From Neobacillus massiliamazoniensis (GTDB lineage: Bacteria > Bacillota > Bacilli > Bacillales > Cytobacillaceae), in contig NZ_CVRB01000003.1 of the NCBI RefSeq assembly GCF_001048695.1, positions 868,001 to 932,000 on the forward strand: a stretch of 64,000 bases of DNA, given 5' to 3'. The notes beneath the pieces were generated by a model. The model searched no databases. It saw only the letters and a list, made by a program, of their open reading frames with translations, and was not told the DNA's origin. Positions 25,324 to 33,876 of this stretch are shown in pieces (within the stretch, counting starts at the first letter, position 1; each line of letters starts with the position of its first letter). The position numbers and the translations under genes were made by a program.

Positions 25324-25899
25324 ATGAGAGAAAAACAATATTCATTGAAGGAAGCAATGCTTTTTACTCAAAGAATTGCACAGCTAAGTAAAGCATTATG
25401 GAAATCAGTTGAGAAAGATTGGCAACAATGGATTAAGCCTTATGATTTAAATATCAATGAGCATCACATTCTCTGGATTGCCTATCACTTGAATGGAGCA
25501 TCTATTTCAGATGTGGCGAAATTCGGAGTCATGCATGTTTCAACAGCGTTTAATTTTTCTAAAAAGTTAGAAGAAAGAGGATTACTAAAATTCTCGAAGA
25601 AAGAAAATGATAAACGAAATACGTACATCAAACTTACGTCACAAGGAGAAGATATATTACTGCAGTTGATGGAAGCCTATGAACCTAATGGAAATGCTGC
25701 ATTTACCGGCGCACTACCGTTAAGGGAATTGTATGGGAAATTTCCTGATATCATTGAAGTGATGGCAATTGTTCGTAACATTTATGGTGACGATTTCATG
25801 GAAATATTTGAGCGCTCCTTCCAAAATATTGAGAAAACCTTCGTTGAAGAAGATGGTAAACTCAAGAAATCTGAAGACTCCCATCAGGAACTCGCATAG
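25324..25899 (+). CDS. hpr: Hpr (ScoC), MarR-type transition-state regulator
   Basis: This 191-aa winged-helix protein contains the near-invariant Hpr stretch [35 protein letters not shown], then [25 protein letters not shown] (recognition helix) and [11 protein letters not shown]. Hpr represses extracellular protease genes and sporulation functions during the transition to stationary phase. Of the candidate starts GTG 25312, ATG 25318 and ATG 25324, the last has AGGTG at eight bases and is preferred. It is convergent with yhaI, as in B. subtilis. Confidence 0.94.
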   Translation: MREKQYSLKEAMLFTQRIAQLSKALWKSVEKDWQQWIKPYDLNINEHHILWIAYHLNGASISDVAKFGVMHVSTAFNFSKKLEERGLLKFSKKENDKRNTYIKLTSQGEDILLQLMEAYEPNGNAAFTGALPLRELYGKFPDIIEVMAIVRNIYGDDFMEIFERSFQNIEKTFVEEDGKLKKSEDSHQELA

Positions 25900-25901
25900 T
25901 T

Positions 25902-26237
25902 CTAAAGGTATTTTACAAATTCTTTGAAAAGAGGCTCATAAAGTTGTTGTTTCAAACATGAGTGGATCAATTCCTTTATAAAAAAGTTTAGTGGCAATGA
26001 GTCTAAGAATTCATCAAAAAGCGGATAAAAGTATACGAAACCTTCCGCTTTTTGTTCTTCCATTTTTTTGCTCAACTTGTCACATAAAGAATAAAACTTT
26101 TGAGTTTCTTGTTCAGATATTCTGTTTTCAATGATTAGCTTATAAAATTCAAGGTTTGGATTATTTAAAAGCATTACTATAAGCTTTTGATGATATTCTA
26201 AAAGTTGAATTCGCTTTAGAATTTGCTGTTCATTCAT
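25902..26237 (-). CDS. yhaI: YhaI, DUF1878-family protein
   Basis: This 111-aa helical protein begins MNEQQILKRIQLLEYHQKLI and matches the small DUF1878 (YhaI) family found beside hpr. No membrane segment or known catalytic motif is present. The ATG at 26237 is preferred because GGTGGAGG lies nine bases upstream, while the longer frame has no such signal. Its stop codon is only two bases from that of the convergent hpr gene. The function is unknown. Confidence 0.82.
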   Translation of the reverse strand: MNEQQILKRIQLLEYHQKLIVMLLNNPNLEFYKLIIENRISEQETQKFYSLCDKLSKKMEEQKAEGFVYFYPLFDEFLDSLPLNFFIKELIHSCLKQQLYEPLFKEFVKYL

Positions 26238-26434
26238 TGCGCCAATCCTCCACCCTATTCCTTCAAAAATTCTTTTCTCATTATTCACCATTTTAAATAA
26301 GTGATAAACTATTTTAGTACATTTTTTTCAACCAGGTTTGATTTTCTGTTAGACTCCCACTCTTTTGGACTATCTTTTTTAAAAAATTTCTGATATTGTA
26401 TAAAAGATAAACGAACAACAGGAGGGAATCATTG

Positions 26435-26614
26435 ATGATCTCCATTTTTATTGTCCTTTCCATTTTTATTCTGTTTTATGTAAATAAATTGACAGATTCC
26501 CTTTGTATTCAGAAAGAAATACCTGAGGAACGCCAGCACAAAGTTTTCCGGACCATTAATGTTCTGACCACCATTCTCCTTATCTCATCATACATAGAAA
26601 TTCTTTTTACATAA
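26435..26614 (+). CDS. Small membrane protein
   Basis: This 59-aa protein has two hydrophobic stretches, ISIFIVLSIFILFYV and INVLTTILLISSYIEILF, joined by a charged loop (KEIPEERQHKVFR), so a hairpin membrane topology is likely. AGGAGGG upstream supports translation; ATG at 26435 (nine bases from the ribosome-binding site) or TTG at 26432 could be the start. It is directly followed by a repeat element. I do not recognise its family. Confidence 0.7.
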   Translation: MISIFIVLSIFILFYVNKLTDSLCIQKEIPEERQHKVFRTINVLTTILLISSYIEILFT

Positions 26615-26615
26615 T

Positions 26616-26745
26616 AAGAAAAACGGATGCGCCTTGGTTATCCTCGACAGGCATAATACGACCGCGAGGAGGCAGCTTCTCAGCCACCACAGTGGGGCGG
26701 CTTATGATCCAAGGGGCTGGGCGCGGGGAGCTGGACAATTCTCAA
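26616..26745. repeat. Double-hairpin repeat family B, single copy
   Basis: AAGAAAAACGGATGCGCCTTGG, GACAGGCATAATACG, GGCTTATGATCC and GGGCTGGGCGC are diverged versions of the blocks in the 7162 and 36321 arrays, ending in the shared GCTGGACAATTCTCAAAGTCC tail. Confidence 0.7.
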
Positions 26746-26776
26746 AGTCCAATGGTATAGATTCCGAAAACAAAAT

Positions 26777-26810
26777 TAAGGCGATGAGATAATTCTCATC
26801 GCCTTTATGA
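26777..26810. terminator. Bidirectional terminator between the small membrane gene and the YjcZ-type genes
   Basis: AAGGCGATGAGA pairs with TCTCATCGCCTT around TAAT, a perfect 12-bp stem with A/T-rich flanks on both sides. Confidence 0.85.
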
Positions 26811-26820
26811 TCCTTTTTAT

Positions 26821-26910
26821 TTACCAAACCCAAGCTGCTCCAACGATAATCAAAAGGATGAATAGGACAACGATTAACGCAAATCCTGCACCGTGTACTC
26901 CGTCTCCCAT
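26821..26910 (-). CDS. YjcZ-family tiny sporulation membrane protein (copy A)
   Basis: A 29-aa frame begins MGDGVHGAGFALIVVLFIL and ends VGAAWVW, a Gly-rich start followed by one hydrophobic helix with the FALIVVLFILLIIVG core of the YjcZ/tiny-TM family. AAAGGGGTG precedes the start. The next gene encodes a close paralogue. Proteins of this family are linked to sporulation; their exact role is unknown. Confidence 0.85.
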   Translation of the reverse strand: MGDGVHGAGFALIVVLFILLIIVGAAWVW

Positions 26911-26944
26911 TATTTACACCCCTTTCCTATTTGTCAAAGTATAT

Positions 26945-27037
26945 TTACCAAACCCAAGCTGCTCCAACAATAATCAATAAAATGAAAAGCACAACAATTA
27001 AAGCAAATCCAGCTCCAGTGCCAAATCCACCGCTCAT
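26945..27037 (-). CDS. YjcZ-family tiny sporulation membrane protein (copy B)
   Basis: A 30-aa frame begins MSGGFGTGAGFALIVVLFIL and has the same C-terminal half as copy A, 34 bases downstream of it on the minus strand. AGGAGGTAATTTG precedes the ATG, a strong ribosome-binding site. The pair is a tandem duplication. It lies between prsA and hpr, where no YjcZ gene exists in the B. subtilis map as I know it. Confidence 0.87.
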   Translation of the reverse strand: MSGGFGTGAGFALIVVLFILLIIVGAAWVW

Positions 27038-27187
27038 CAAATTACCTCCTTTTTTATTTACTAACCTATTCTATTCAAGCTGTTTACTTTTCGTTTAGGC
27101 TCTTACCTTATTTTTCAATTGAACGTAAATTCAACTATATTTATTAGAAAAATACATTTTAATTCAAAAGTTTACGGGTAATATTTT

Positions 27188-27215
27188 TTGCAGTAGTTCC
27201 CATTTATGTTATAGT
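27188..27215 (+). promoter_or_regulatory. Sigma-A promoter of prsA
   Basis: TTGCAG (27188-27193) and TATAGT (27210-27215) with a 16-base spacer lie about 55 bases upstream of the prsA ATG. The match is good but not perfect. Confidence 0.6.
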
Positions 27216-27269
27216 AAAGTTTGTGGACAATTATTCACAAGAATTTACTGTTTAGGAGAGGTTCATCAG

Positions 27270-28163
27270 ATGAAAAAAATGATATTGGCACTAACACTTG
27301 CTGGAAGTGTTCTTACATTAAGTGCATGTTCAGCAGGTTCTAGCACTGTTGCAGAGACTAAAGATGGAAACATCTCACAGCAAGATCTTTACAATGCAAT
27401 GAAGACTAAAATCGGACCACAAGCCTTGCAACAACTTATTTATGAAAAAATTCTTCCTAAAAAATATCCAGTAACCGATAAGGAATTAAACGCCAAAGTC
27501 GATCAGTTAAAACAGCAGCTTGGCTCAAACTTTCCAGCGGCAATTGCCCAATATGGATATAAAAATGAAGATGACTTAAAGAAAACAATGAAGATTGGTA
27601 TGATGGAAGAAAAGGCTGCAATGAAAGATGTGAAAGTGACTGACAAAGAGCTGCAAGATTATTACAATAACTTAAAACCAGAGATTCGAGTTCGTCATAT
27701 CCTCGTTAGTGATGAAAATACTGCAAACGAGGTTAAACAAAAGCTTGATGCTGGTGGAAATTTCGCGGATTTAGCGAAACAATATTCAAAGGATACCGGT
27801 TCTGCAGCTAATGGCGGTGAGATTGGCTGGATTAATAAGCAAACCGAAGGACAACTTGACCCAGATTTTGTAAAAGGAGCTTATACACTTACGAAGCCTA
27901 ACGAAATTAGCGCTCCAGTAAAATCTCAATTTGGTTATCACATTATTCAGTTAGAGGAAATTAAACCGAAGAAACCATTTAACGAAATGAAGAGTGAAAT
28001 TGAATACGATGTAAAATCTTCAAAATTAACCAGCGATAGCATAACTAAAGCAATGCAGCGTGAACTAAAAGACGCGAATGTAAAAGTTAGCGACAAAGAC
28101 TTACAAGCTGCTATAAATCTAAATCCTCAAGCTTCTCAAGGTTCAACACCTTCTGGTCAATAA
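27270..28163 (+). CDS. prsA: PrsA, extracellular foldase lipoprotein (parvulin-type peptidyl-prolyl isomerase)
   Basis: This 297-aa lipoprotein has a signal peptide with lipobox LSAC (modified cysteine at residue 20), an N-terminal SurA-like region, and a parvulin PPIC domain from about residue 132 (RVRHILVSDEN ... GGEIGWINKQ ... SQFGYHIIQLEEI). It sits on the outer face of the membrane and assists folding of secreted proteins such as alpha-amylase and of penicillin-binding proteins. AGGAGAGG precedes the start. A Gln/Ser-rich C-terminal tail follows the last helix. Position between hpr/yhaI and yhaL matches B. subtilis. Confidence 0.95.
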   Translation: MKKMILALTLAGSVLTLSACSAGSSTVAETKDGNISQQDLYNAMKTKIGPQALQQLIYEKILPKKYPVTDKELNAKVDQLKQQLGSNFPAAIAQYGYKNEDDLKKTMKIGMMEEKAAMKDVKVTDKELQDYYNNLKPEIRVRHILVSDENTANEVKQKLDAGGNFADLAKQYSKDTGSAANGGEIGWINKQTEGQLDPDFVKGAYTLTKPNEISAPVKSQFGYHIIQLEEIKPKKPFNEMKSEIEYDVKSSKLTSDSITKAMQRELKDANVKVSDKDLQAAINLNPQASQGSTPSGQ

Positions 28164-28185
28164 TACGAATAGCGAGCAAATCCTA

Positions 28186-28243
28186 TAAAAAAATGAGAAT
28201 GTCCCTAAAAGGTTAAATCTTTTAGGGACATCCTCATTTTATC
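28186..28243. terminator. Bidirectional terminator between prsA and yhaL
   Basis: AAAATGAGAATGTCCCTAAAAG pairs with TTTTAGGGACATCCTCATTTT with one or two mismatches. The stem overlaps the end of the convergent yhaL gene and serves prsA on the plus strand. Confidence 0.85.
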
Positions 28244-28424
28244 CTTGCATATTCTCTTCTTCACGCAATCCTTTTTCTCTTTTTAGCCGCTCCATATAAA
28301 TTTCGCCTTCTTTTTCAATCGTTTCTTGCTCCAACAGGCGTTCTTCTCTTCCCGTTTTTATAGCCATAAGCGCACTAATAACGATCCCAACCACAACAGC
28401 ATATACCCAAATAGGAATAGACAA
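28239..28424 (-). CDS. yhaL: YhaL-family sporulation protein
   Basis: This 61-aa protein has one N-terminal transmembrane helix (WVYAVVVGIVISALMAI) followed by a highly charged helix rich in Glu, Arg and Lys. This is the layout of the YhaL sporulation family next to prsA in Bacillus. The start is TTG at 28424, with GAAGGGAG at a suitable distance. The molecular role is unknown. Confidence 0.82.
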   Translation of the reverse strand: MSIPIWVYAVVVGIVISALMAIKTGREERLLEQETIEKEGEIYMERLKREKGLREEENMQG

Positions 28425-28535
28425 TTAAATTGCTCCCTTCTTTAATGGTTGTCCTTACTTATTATCAGCTTATTCGCCTACCATTGAAATATTCTATTAT
28501 TAAGTAAAAAAAATAGCCCTTTTAAGGACTATTCT

Positions 28536-29480
28536 CTATTTATGGAATACCGGCTTATAGAATGAGCGATTGTCCAAAGCAAAAATCCGTTCGGAAAATT
28601 CCCCTGGCTTCACTCTTTCTAAAGCACCTTCTAACATATTCATTTTTGCATCTATATTATCAATATAATGAAGAATCTCTGCTTCTTTAATCAGTGGCGG
28701 TTTCGGACTCCCCCATTCAGCTTTTCCGTGATGACTTAGGACAAGATGCTGCAAAATGAGAACCTCCTCCCCTGATATCCCCAATTCTTCAGCTGCTTTG
28801 CCAATTTCATTAATCATAATGGTGATATGACCAAGCAAATTCCCTTCGAGTGTATAAACCGTTGAAATCGGTCCCGACAATTCCATGACCTTTCCCATAT
28901 CATGCAAAATGATTCCCGCATAGAGTAAATCCTTATCTAAACTTGGATACAGTGCTGCTATCGCTTTTGCCAGTTTTAGCATGCTGACCACATGGTAAGC
29001 AAGTCCAGAAACAAATTCATGATGGTTTTTCGTTGCGGCTGGGTATTCCATAAATTCTTTATGATGTTTTTTCATTAAATGACGAGTAATTCTCTGGATA
29101 TTTGGATTTTTCATTTCAAAAATATATTGAGTTAGCTCACTCTGCATTTCTTCAATGCTTAGTGGTGCTGTCTCTAAAAAGTCATCTAATTTTACCCCAT
29201 CAGCTGGACCTGTCCGGCGGATTTGGCGAATTTTCAGCTGACTTTTCCCACGATAACTCTGAACATCGCCAAGGATCTTTACAATATTTTGTGCTGCATA
29301 GCTCTTTTCATCATCATCGTTGGCATCCCAAAGCTTTGCTTCAATTTCACCACTCTGGTCTTGTAGAATAAGCGTTAAAAACGGCTTACCATTACTCGCA
29401 GTTCCTTTTGTTGCACTTTTAATTAATAGAAACAATTCAATCTGTTCCCCGACATCATAATGCAAAATACCTTTCCCCAT
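28536..29480 (-). CDS. yhaM: YhaM, 3'-5' exoribonuclease
   Basis: This 314-aa protein has an N-terminal OB-fold ([39 protein letters not shown]) and a C-terminal HD phosphohydrolase domain with H(H)[15 protein letters not shown] and LVLSHHGK motifs that bind the catalytic metals. YhaM degrades RNA and single-stranded DNA from the 3' end in B. subtilis. It follows yhaN by 53 bases, so it is probably the last gene of a yhaO-yhaN-yhaM unit. GGAAGGAGCGAAAGG precedes the start. Confidence 0.93.
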   Translation of the reverse strand: MGKGILHYDVGEQIELFLLIKSATKGTASNGKPFLTLILQDQSGEIEAKLWDANDDDEKSYAAQNIVKILGDVQSYRGKSQLKIRQIRRTGPADGVKLDDFLETAPLSIEEMQSELTQYIFEMKNPNIQRITRHLMKKHHKEFMEYPAATKNHHEFVSGLAYHVVSMLKLAKAIAALYPSLDKDLLYAGIILHDMGKVMELSGPISTVYTLEGNLLGHITIMINEIGKAAEELGISGEEVLILQHLVLSHHGKAEWGSPKPPLIKEAEILHYIDNIDAKMNMLEGALERVKPGEFSERIFALDNRSFYKPVFHK

Positions 29481-29533
29481 TTATCCTTTCGCTCCTTCCC
29501 AATAGTAAAAGTATAACATATGGACCTAGCGGT

Positions 29534-32527
29534 CTATGAATGAATTTCAATGGTATTTTTGGTAAGCTGAAGAATACTCTCCTTTGAAAAAGAGTTTAGT
29601 AAATGTTCATGGCAGGTGAAAAAAAAGATTTGATTTTTCTTTAGCTTTTTTAATAGCTGCAACACCTTTTGCGTCCTTCTTGCATCAAAATTAACAAAAC
29701 TATCATCGACCATAATCGGAAAGTGAAAATTTTCATAAAGGGTTGTTGCTAAAGCAAACCGGATTGAAACGTAAACCTGCTCAGTTGTCGCTTGACTCAA
29801 CTCATTTGCTTCAAATAATGTATGGTCTTTCCTCTCAATCAAGAACCCTGTTCCAGACCTTTGCAGATGGATTTTTTGATAATTTCCACTGGTCAGAAAT
29901 GATAAATACTCCTCTGCCTTGGCAAGCATTTTTGGCAAATGAATATTTTTATACTTCTCAATTGTGTTTGCCAATAAGTCTTGCGCTACATGATAAACAG
30001 CCCATGTCTTTGCCTCTTTTTCAAGCTCAAATTTTTTCTGCCTAAATTGATGTAGTAATTCTGAATAGACTCCGCCTTCTTCTAAAACTTGTATTTCAAA
30101 TTTTATAGAGGCCTGTTCTTCCTGCAGTTCTGTTAATCGACTCTTAAGAGTTAAAGCTTTATTGTTATATTCAGCGATTAATTCCTCCGCATGATGGATT
30201 TGTAAAAAGCTTTCCCGCTCAGCTTCATTAAGCAATGAATACTGAAGCTGCTCTTGAAGAATGAAAAGCCTTTCTAGTAGCTTCCTCTTTTTCTCAGCTT
30301 TATTACCAATCTCATAGTAAAACTGCTCGTCCTCTACACCGGCTTCATTGAAAAGCTGCTCTTTTTCAAATTGAAGCTGTTGGTGTTCTCTGTTTAATTG
30401 CTGGATATCAGCTGCAAAATCTTCCAACTTCCTTTGCTTCTCGGTGCACTTAACATATTTTTCATGTTCTTCCTTCAGCTTGTTCCTTAATAAGTAGGCA
30501 ATTTTATGTAGGTCCTTATTGGTTTCAGACAAATAGCGGTTGGTAAAAAAATTTACCTCTTCCGCTATTCTAGCTTGTTCAAGGCTAATTTGCTTCATTC
30601 GTTCAAGCAAATGCTGTTTTTCCCTTCCAACTAATTTAAATTGTTCAATCAGCTCAAAAGCTTCATCTAAATGAGACTGGGCCATATATTCAGGAATTCT
30701 TAAATTACTGCTTAGAGCCACGAGTTTTTTCTTATGCTCTCTAGCTTCCTTTTCCCAATCCTCAAATTTCGCAATCACTCTCTCATATTGATTTTGCTGC
30801 CCTTCAAGCTTGATGTTTAAGATTTGCAAATTATCCCTACGATGATCATCAAGTTTTATTTGTTCGATTAGATAGGAGAGATCTCTAAATTCAGCCGATT
30901 GTAACTTTTCCTGTAATTTCTTTTCCTTCTCTTTTAAACGATCAAGGGTTTTCCTAATGTCCTCTTGTTTTGAATCCCTGAAGTTATTGGTCATAAAAAT
31001 GAGCATCATGATACATCCAATCAACCCAAGTAAAAACAGAACCCACTGACTTGATTTCAAACTATAGAATGTAAATCCTAATAAAATTAGCTCAAAGATC
31101 ATAAACTGAATCCATCTTTGTTGTTGCAGACTTCGTTCCCGTTTTGTTTCATCCTGATAAAATTTCATTTTATCTTTCACTGTGGTCCATTCAATTTCTA
31201 AACCCTTCTTGTCACTCCCTTCATTAATTTGCTCTTCAAGTATTGCTCTTTCCTTTTCTGAAAGAATCTGGCTTTCGGCAAATTGAACATCCTTTTCAAT
31301 ATTTTCCAGACTATCTTTCTCTTCCTGAAAACGTTTTTCAAGATCCTGTTGCAGTTCTATCAGCTTTTGTCCCTTTTTCGCAATCGACTCTACTTCATTT
31401 TTCATAAAAATATTTGTATTAATCGCAAGGATTTCTTCATCATTAATAGATAGATGAAGCTTTTCTTTCAACAATACCAGCTTTTCATCCATCTCTGTCA
31501 ATCTAGTTTCACATTTTTGTTTTTCTAGCATCATTTGCTCAACTAAAGGGATTTGATCCAGTGTTGACATTAGGACTGACTCGTTCTCAAGGAAAGAAAG
31601 ATCTGGCTGTGAGGACAGAATTTCCTGTTTTAATTGATCGATTCTTTCCTGTAAACTTATCATCTGCCCTTTAAGGGGGCGAATAGATTGATTCAGCTGC
31701 TCGAGTCGTTCAATTCCACGAACCGGGAATTGGAAATCCCCCATTTCCTTCAGTTCTTTGGAAATCTGTTTTTCCTCTTGAACAAGTGACCTTATCTTTT
31801 TCCACTCACTCAGCTTATCGGCCTCTTCTTTCAGTTCTTGGAGTGAGATTGTAATCTCTTCCATTTCCTGCTGAAGGGTTAGCTTCTTTTCTACCAGTTG
31901 CTCGTACTCTTGATTTTTAGCTGCGGCTTTTTTCAATTCTTTATGTAAATCATGTATTTCATGAAATTTTTCATTTAGAATTGGTTTCTTTCCGCCTGGC
32001 TTAAATCGAGAATCTAATTCTTTTTGTAGTGATGCTTCCGTACGTGCTAATCGCTCTGTTCCTAATGTTCCTGCAGAAAATAAAAATTTTCCAATATCTT
32101 CTCCTTTCATTTGATGAATGTTCTGCAATCCATGCAAATTAAAGGAGAAAATGGCTTGGAACAAGCTTTTATCGAAATTGGACAGTAAGTCTTTTAGCAG
32201 TTCCTCACCACCAACCGTCCCATTGTCCAACGCAACCTTTACATCACCTGCGGCCTTTCCTTTGACCCTTTCAATAACCGCAAACCCATGCTCCTCATGA
32301 AAAATCCTTATTTTCCCTCCATATTTCGCACCGTTTTTCGGCTCGTACCGTAGCTCGGAGGATTGCTGTTTGGTAGGAAACCCAAATAATATCCCATGGA
32401 TAAATGCCATGATGGTCGACTTGCCCGCCTCATTCTCGCCAAAAAAAACTTGAAAATTCTCTAAGTCTGAAAATGTGACATTTTCTAATTGCCCGTATCC
32501 ATATATATGTATATCAACAATTTTCAA
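29534..32527 (-). CDS. yhaN: YhaN, SbcC/Rad50-like AAA coiled-coil ATPase with central membrane segment
   Basis: This 997-aa protein has Walker A GENEAGKST at residues 30-38, very long heptad-rich coiled-coil arms, and a C-terminal Walker B region PIMVDDSFVNFDARR. Unusually for SbcC proteins, a pair of hydrophobic helices (IQFMIFELILLGFTFYSL and WVLFLLGLIGCIMMLIF) sits in the middle, about residues 470-510, and would tether the coiled-coil apex to the membrane. Start TTG at 32527 with AAGGAGGGTG. It is 12 bases behind yhaO and is the ATPase partner of that nuclease. A role in DNA repair or membrane-linked DNA processing is inferred. Confidence 0.88.
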   Translation of the reverse strand: MKIVDIHIYGYGQLENVTFSDLENFQVFFGENEAGKSTIMAFIHGILFGFPTKQQSSELRYEPKNGAKYGGKIRIFHEEHGFAVIERVKGKAAGDVKVALDNGTVGGEELLKDLLSNFDKSLFQAIFSFNLHGLQNIHQMKGEDIGKFLFSAGTLGTERLARTEASLQKELDSRFKPGGKKPILNEKFHEIHDLHKELKKAAAKNQEYEQLVEKKLTLQQEMEEITISLQELKEEADKLSEWKKIRSLVQEEKQISKELKEMGDFQFPVRGIERLEQLNQSIRPLKGQMISLQERIDQLKQEILSSQPDLSFLENESVLMSTLDQIPLVEQMMLEKQKCETRLTEMDEKLVLLKEKLHLSINDEEILAINTNIFMKNEVESIAKKGQKLIELQQDLEKRFQEEKDSLENIEKDVQFAESQILSEKERAILEEQINEGSDKKGLEIEWTTVKDKMKFYQDETKRERSLQQQRWIQFMIFELILLGFTFYSLKSSQWVLFLLGLIGCIMMLIFMTNNFRDSKQEDIRKTLDRLKEKEKKLQEKLQSAEFRDLSYLIEQIKLDDHRRDNLQILNIKLEGQQNQYERVIAKFEDWEKEAREHKKKLVALSSNLRIPEYMAQSHLDEAFELIEQFKLVGREKQHLLERMKQISLEQARIAEEVNFFTNRYLSETNKDLHKIAYLLRNKLKEEHEKYVKCTEKQRKLEDFAADIQQLNREHQQLQFEKEQLFNEAGVEDEQFYYEIGNKAEKKRKLLERLFILQEQLQYSLLNEAERESFLQIHHAEELIAEYNNKALTLKSRLTELQEEQASIKFEIQVLEEGGVYSELLHQFRQKKFELEKEAKTWAVYHVAQDLLANTIEKYKNIHLPKMLAKAEEYLSFLTSGNYQKIHLQRSGTGFLIERKDHTLFEANELSQATTEQVYVSIRFALATTLYENFHFPIMVDDSFVNFDARRTQKVLQLLKKLKKNQIFFFTCHEHLLNSFSKESILQLTKNTIEIHS

Positions 32528-32539
32528 ATTACACCCTCC

Positions 32540-33757
32540 TTATTTATAGAGTAATTTCAATAACAACTGCTCAGCATTGTTAATTAGTTCTTGCTGTTCG
32601 CTAGTAGAAATGTTGGATAGATATTTTCTGCCAATGTGATGCTGATACAGTGGAGCGAGAGCGGTATCCAGGTGATCATAATCGTCAACTGTTTTAAAAA
32701 ATTCAGCAAAAAAGTTTGCTTCTGTTGCTAATTTCTCTCTATCAATATTCAAGTTTTCAAAAATGTTCAAGTCGACAAGCCAGACGAATGCTTCCTCGTC
32801 ACTTTCATCCTCCTGAAGAAGATCGGTCAGTTCATCGCCTATGTTTCTTTTTTCCTGATAATCGTCTATTTGAACGTTTTGCAATTCCAGCGTAATGAAA
32901 GTACCCATCTTCTCTTTACGAAAATGATTTATGGCTGATTGACAAAGTCGAAAAACTTCGTCGAAGCTCCTTGCCGAAGATGCATCAATCATCGCTTCTT
33001 CCCAAACAATATCCGACGCTTCAATAAATTCCAGTTTGTTATCTATATCCGTTAATGTCACATGATAAAAACCCTTTGGACCCGTCTCTTTTTTATTCCT
33101 TCCTTGAATGTTCCCCGGATAAATAATTGGCGGCGTTTCAGCCAATATCATTCTTTTATGGATGTGACCTAATGCCCAATAATCAAAATCTTTGTCCTGT
33201 AGGTCTTTAAATGAAAAAGGTGCATAATTGTCATGTTCATGCGCCCCGCCTTCATTGCCGTGAAGAATGCCGATATGAAAGTCCGCCTTGTTCACTTTTT
33301 GGTATTCATCAATTTTCCGTTCAAAAATGTGCCTCTGCGGATAGCTAAAACCATAAAGGTGGATGATTTCCCCCCGTTTTGTTTGAACAACTTTTGTTTC
33401 TACTTCTCTTCCGAAAATATGAACGTTTGCGGGCATATCAAGCTGAGTCCACGAACCACTTAAATGATCGTGGTTACCATGAACAACATAAACAGGTATT
33501 TCTTTCTCGGCAAGCTTTAACATTTCCGTCCGAAAACGGGATTGGGCTCGCAGACTGCGATCTTCTCCGTCAAATAAATCACCTGCTATTACGACAAAAT
33601 CTACCTGCCGCTTGATTGCTGTTTCTGTAAGCTTCTTTAATGCTAAAAAGGTGCTTTCTCTTACTCTGTTGAAAATATGTCCTGGCAATGATTTTAACCC
33701 GACCATCGGACTGTCCAAATGTAGATCAGCTGCATGGATAAATGATATTTGTTTCAT
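32540..33757 (-). CDS. yhaO: YhaO, SbcD/Mre11-like metallophosphoesterase
   Basis: This 405-aa nuclease shows the Mre11 metal motifs in order: HAADLHLDSP (residues 8-16), AGDLFDGED, VVHGNHDH and GHIHKR, followed by a C-terminal capping region. It pairs with YhaN downstream, as SbcD pairs with SbcC, to form a DNA-end-processing complex. GAAAGGGAATA precedes the start. The operon order yhaO-yhaN-yhaM is as in B. subtilis. Confidence 0.9.
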   Translation of the reverse strand: MKQISFIHAADLHLDSPMVGLKSLPGHIFNRVRESTFLALKKLTETAIKRQVDFVVIAGDLFDGEDRSLRAQSRFRTEMLKLAEKEIPVYVVHGNHDHLSGSWTQLDMPANVHIFGREVETKVVQTKRGEIIHLYGFSYPQRHIFERKIDEYQKVNKADFHIGILHGNEGGAHEHDNYAPFSFKDLQDKDFDYWALGHIHKRMILAETPPIIYPGNIQGRNKKETGPKGFYHVTLTDIDNKLEFIEASDIVWEEAMIDASSARSFDEVFRLCQSAINHFRKEKMGTFITLELQNVQIDDYQEKRNIGDELTDLLQEDESDEEAFVWLVDLNIFENLNIDREKLATEANFFAEFFKTVDDYDHLDTALAPLYQHHIGRKYLSNISTSEQQELINNAEQLLLKLLYK

Positions 33758-33835
33758 AAATTATTCCCTTTCACTGTCTTTTCTTCATTTTAACACCTCC
33801 AAAAAGCGAATGCACGTTCCATTCTAAAAAATTTA

Positions 33836-33870
33836 AAAAGAGCCCGCCATAATCTTGGCGAAGCTCAGTT
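33836..33870 (-). terminator. Terminator of yhaQP
   Basis: On the minus strand GAGCTTCGCC pairs with GGCGGGCTC around AAGATTAT and is followed by TTTTTAAATTTTTT. It ends transcription of the ABC exporter genes. Confidence 0.8.
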
Positions 33871-33876
33871 TCATCA

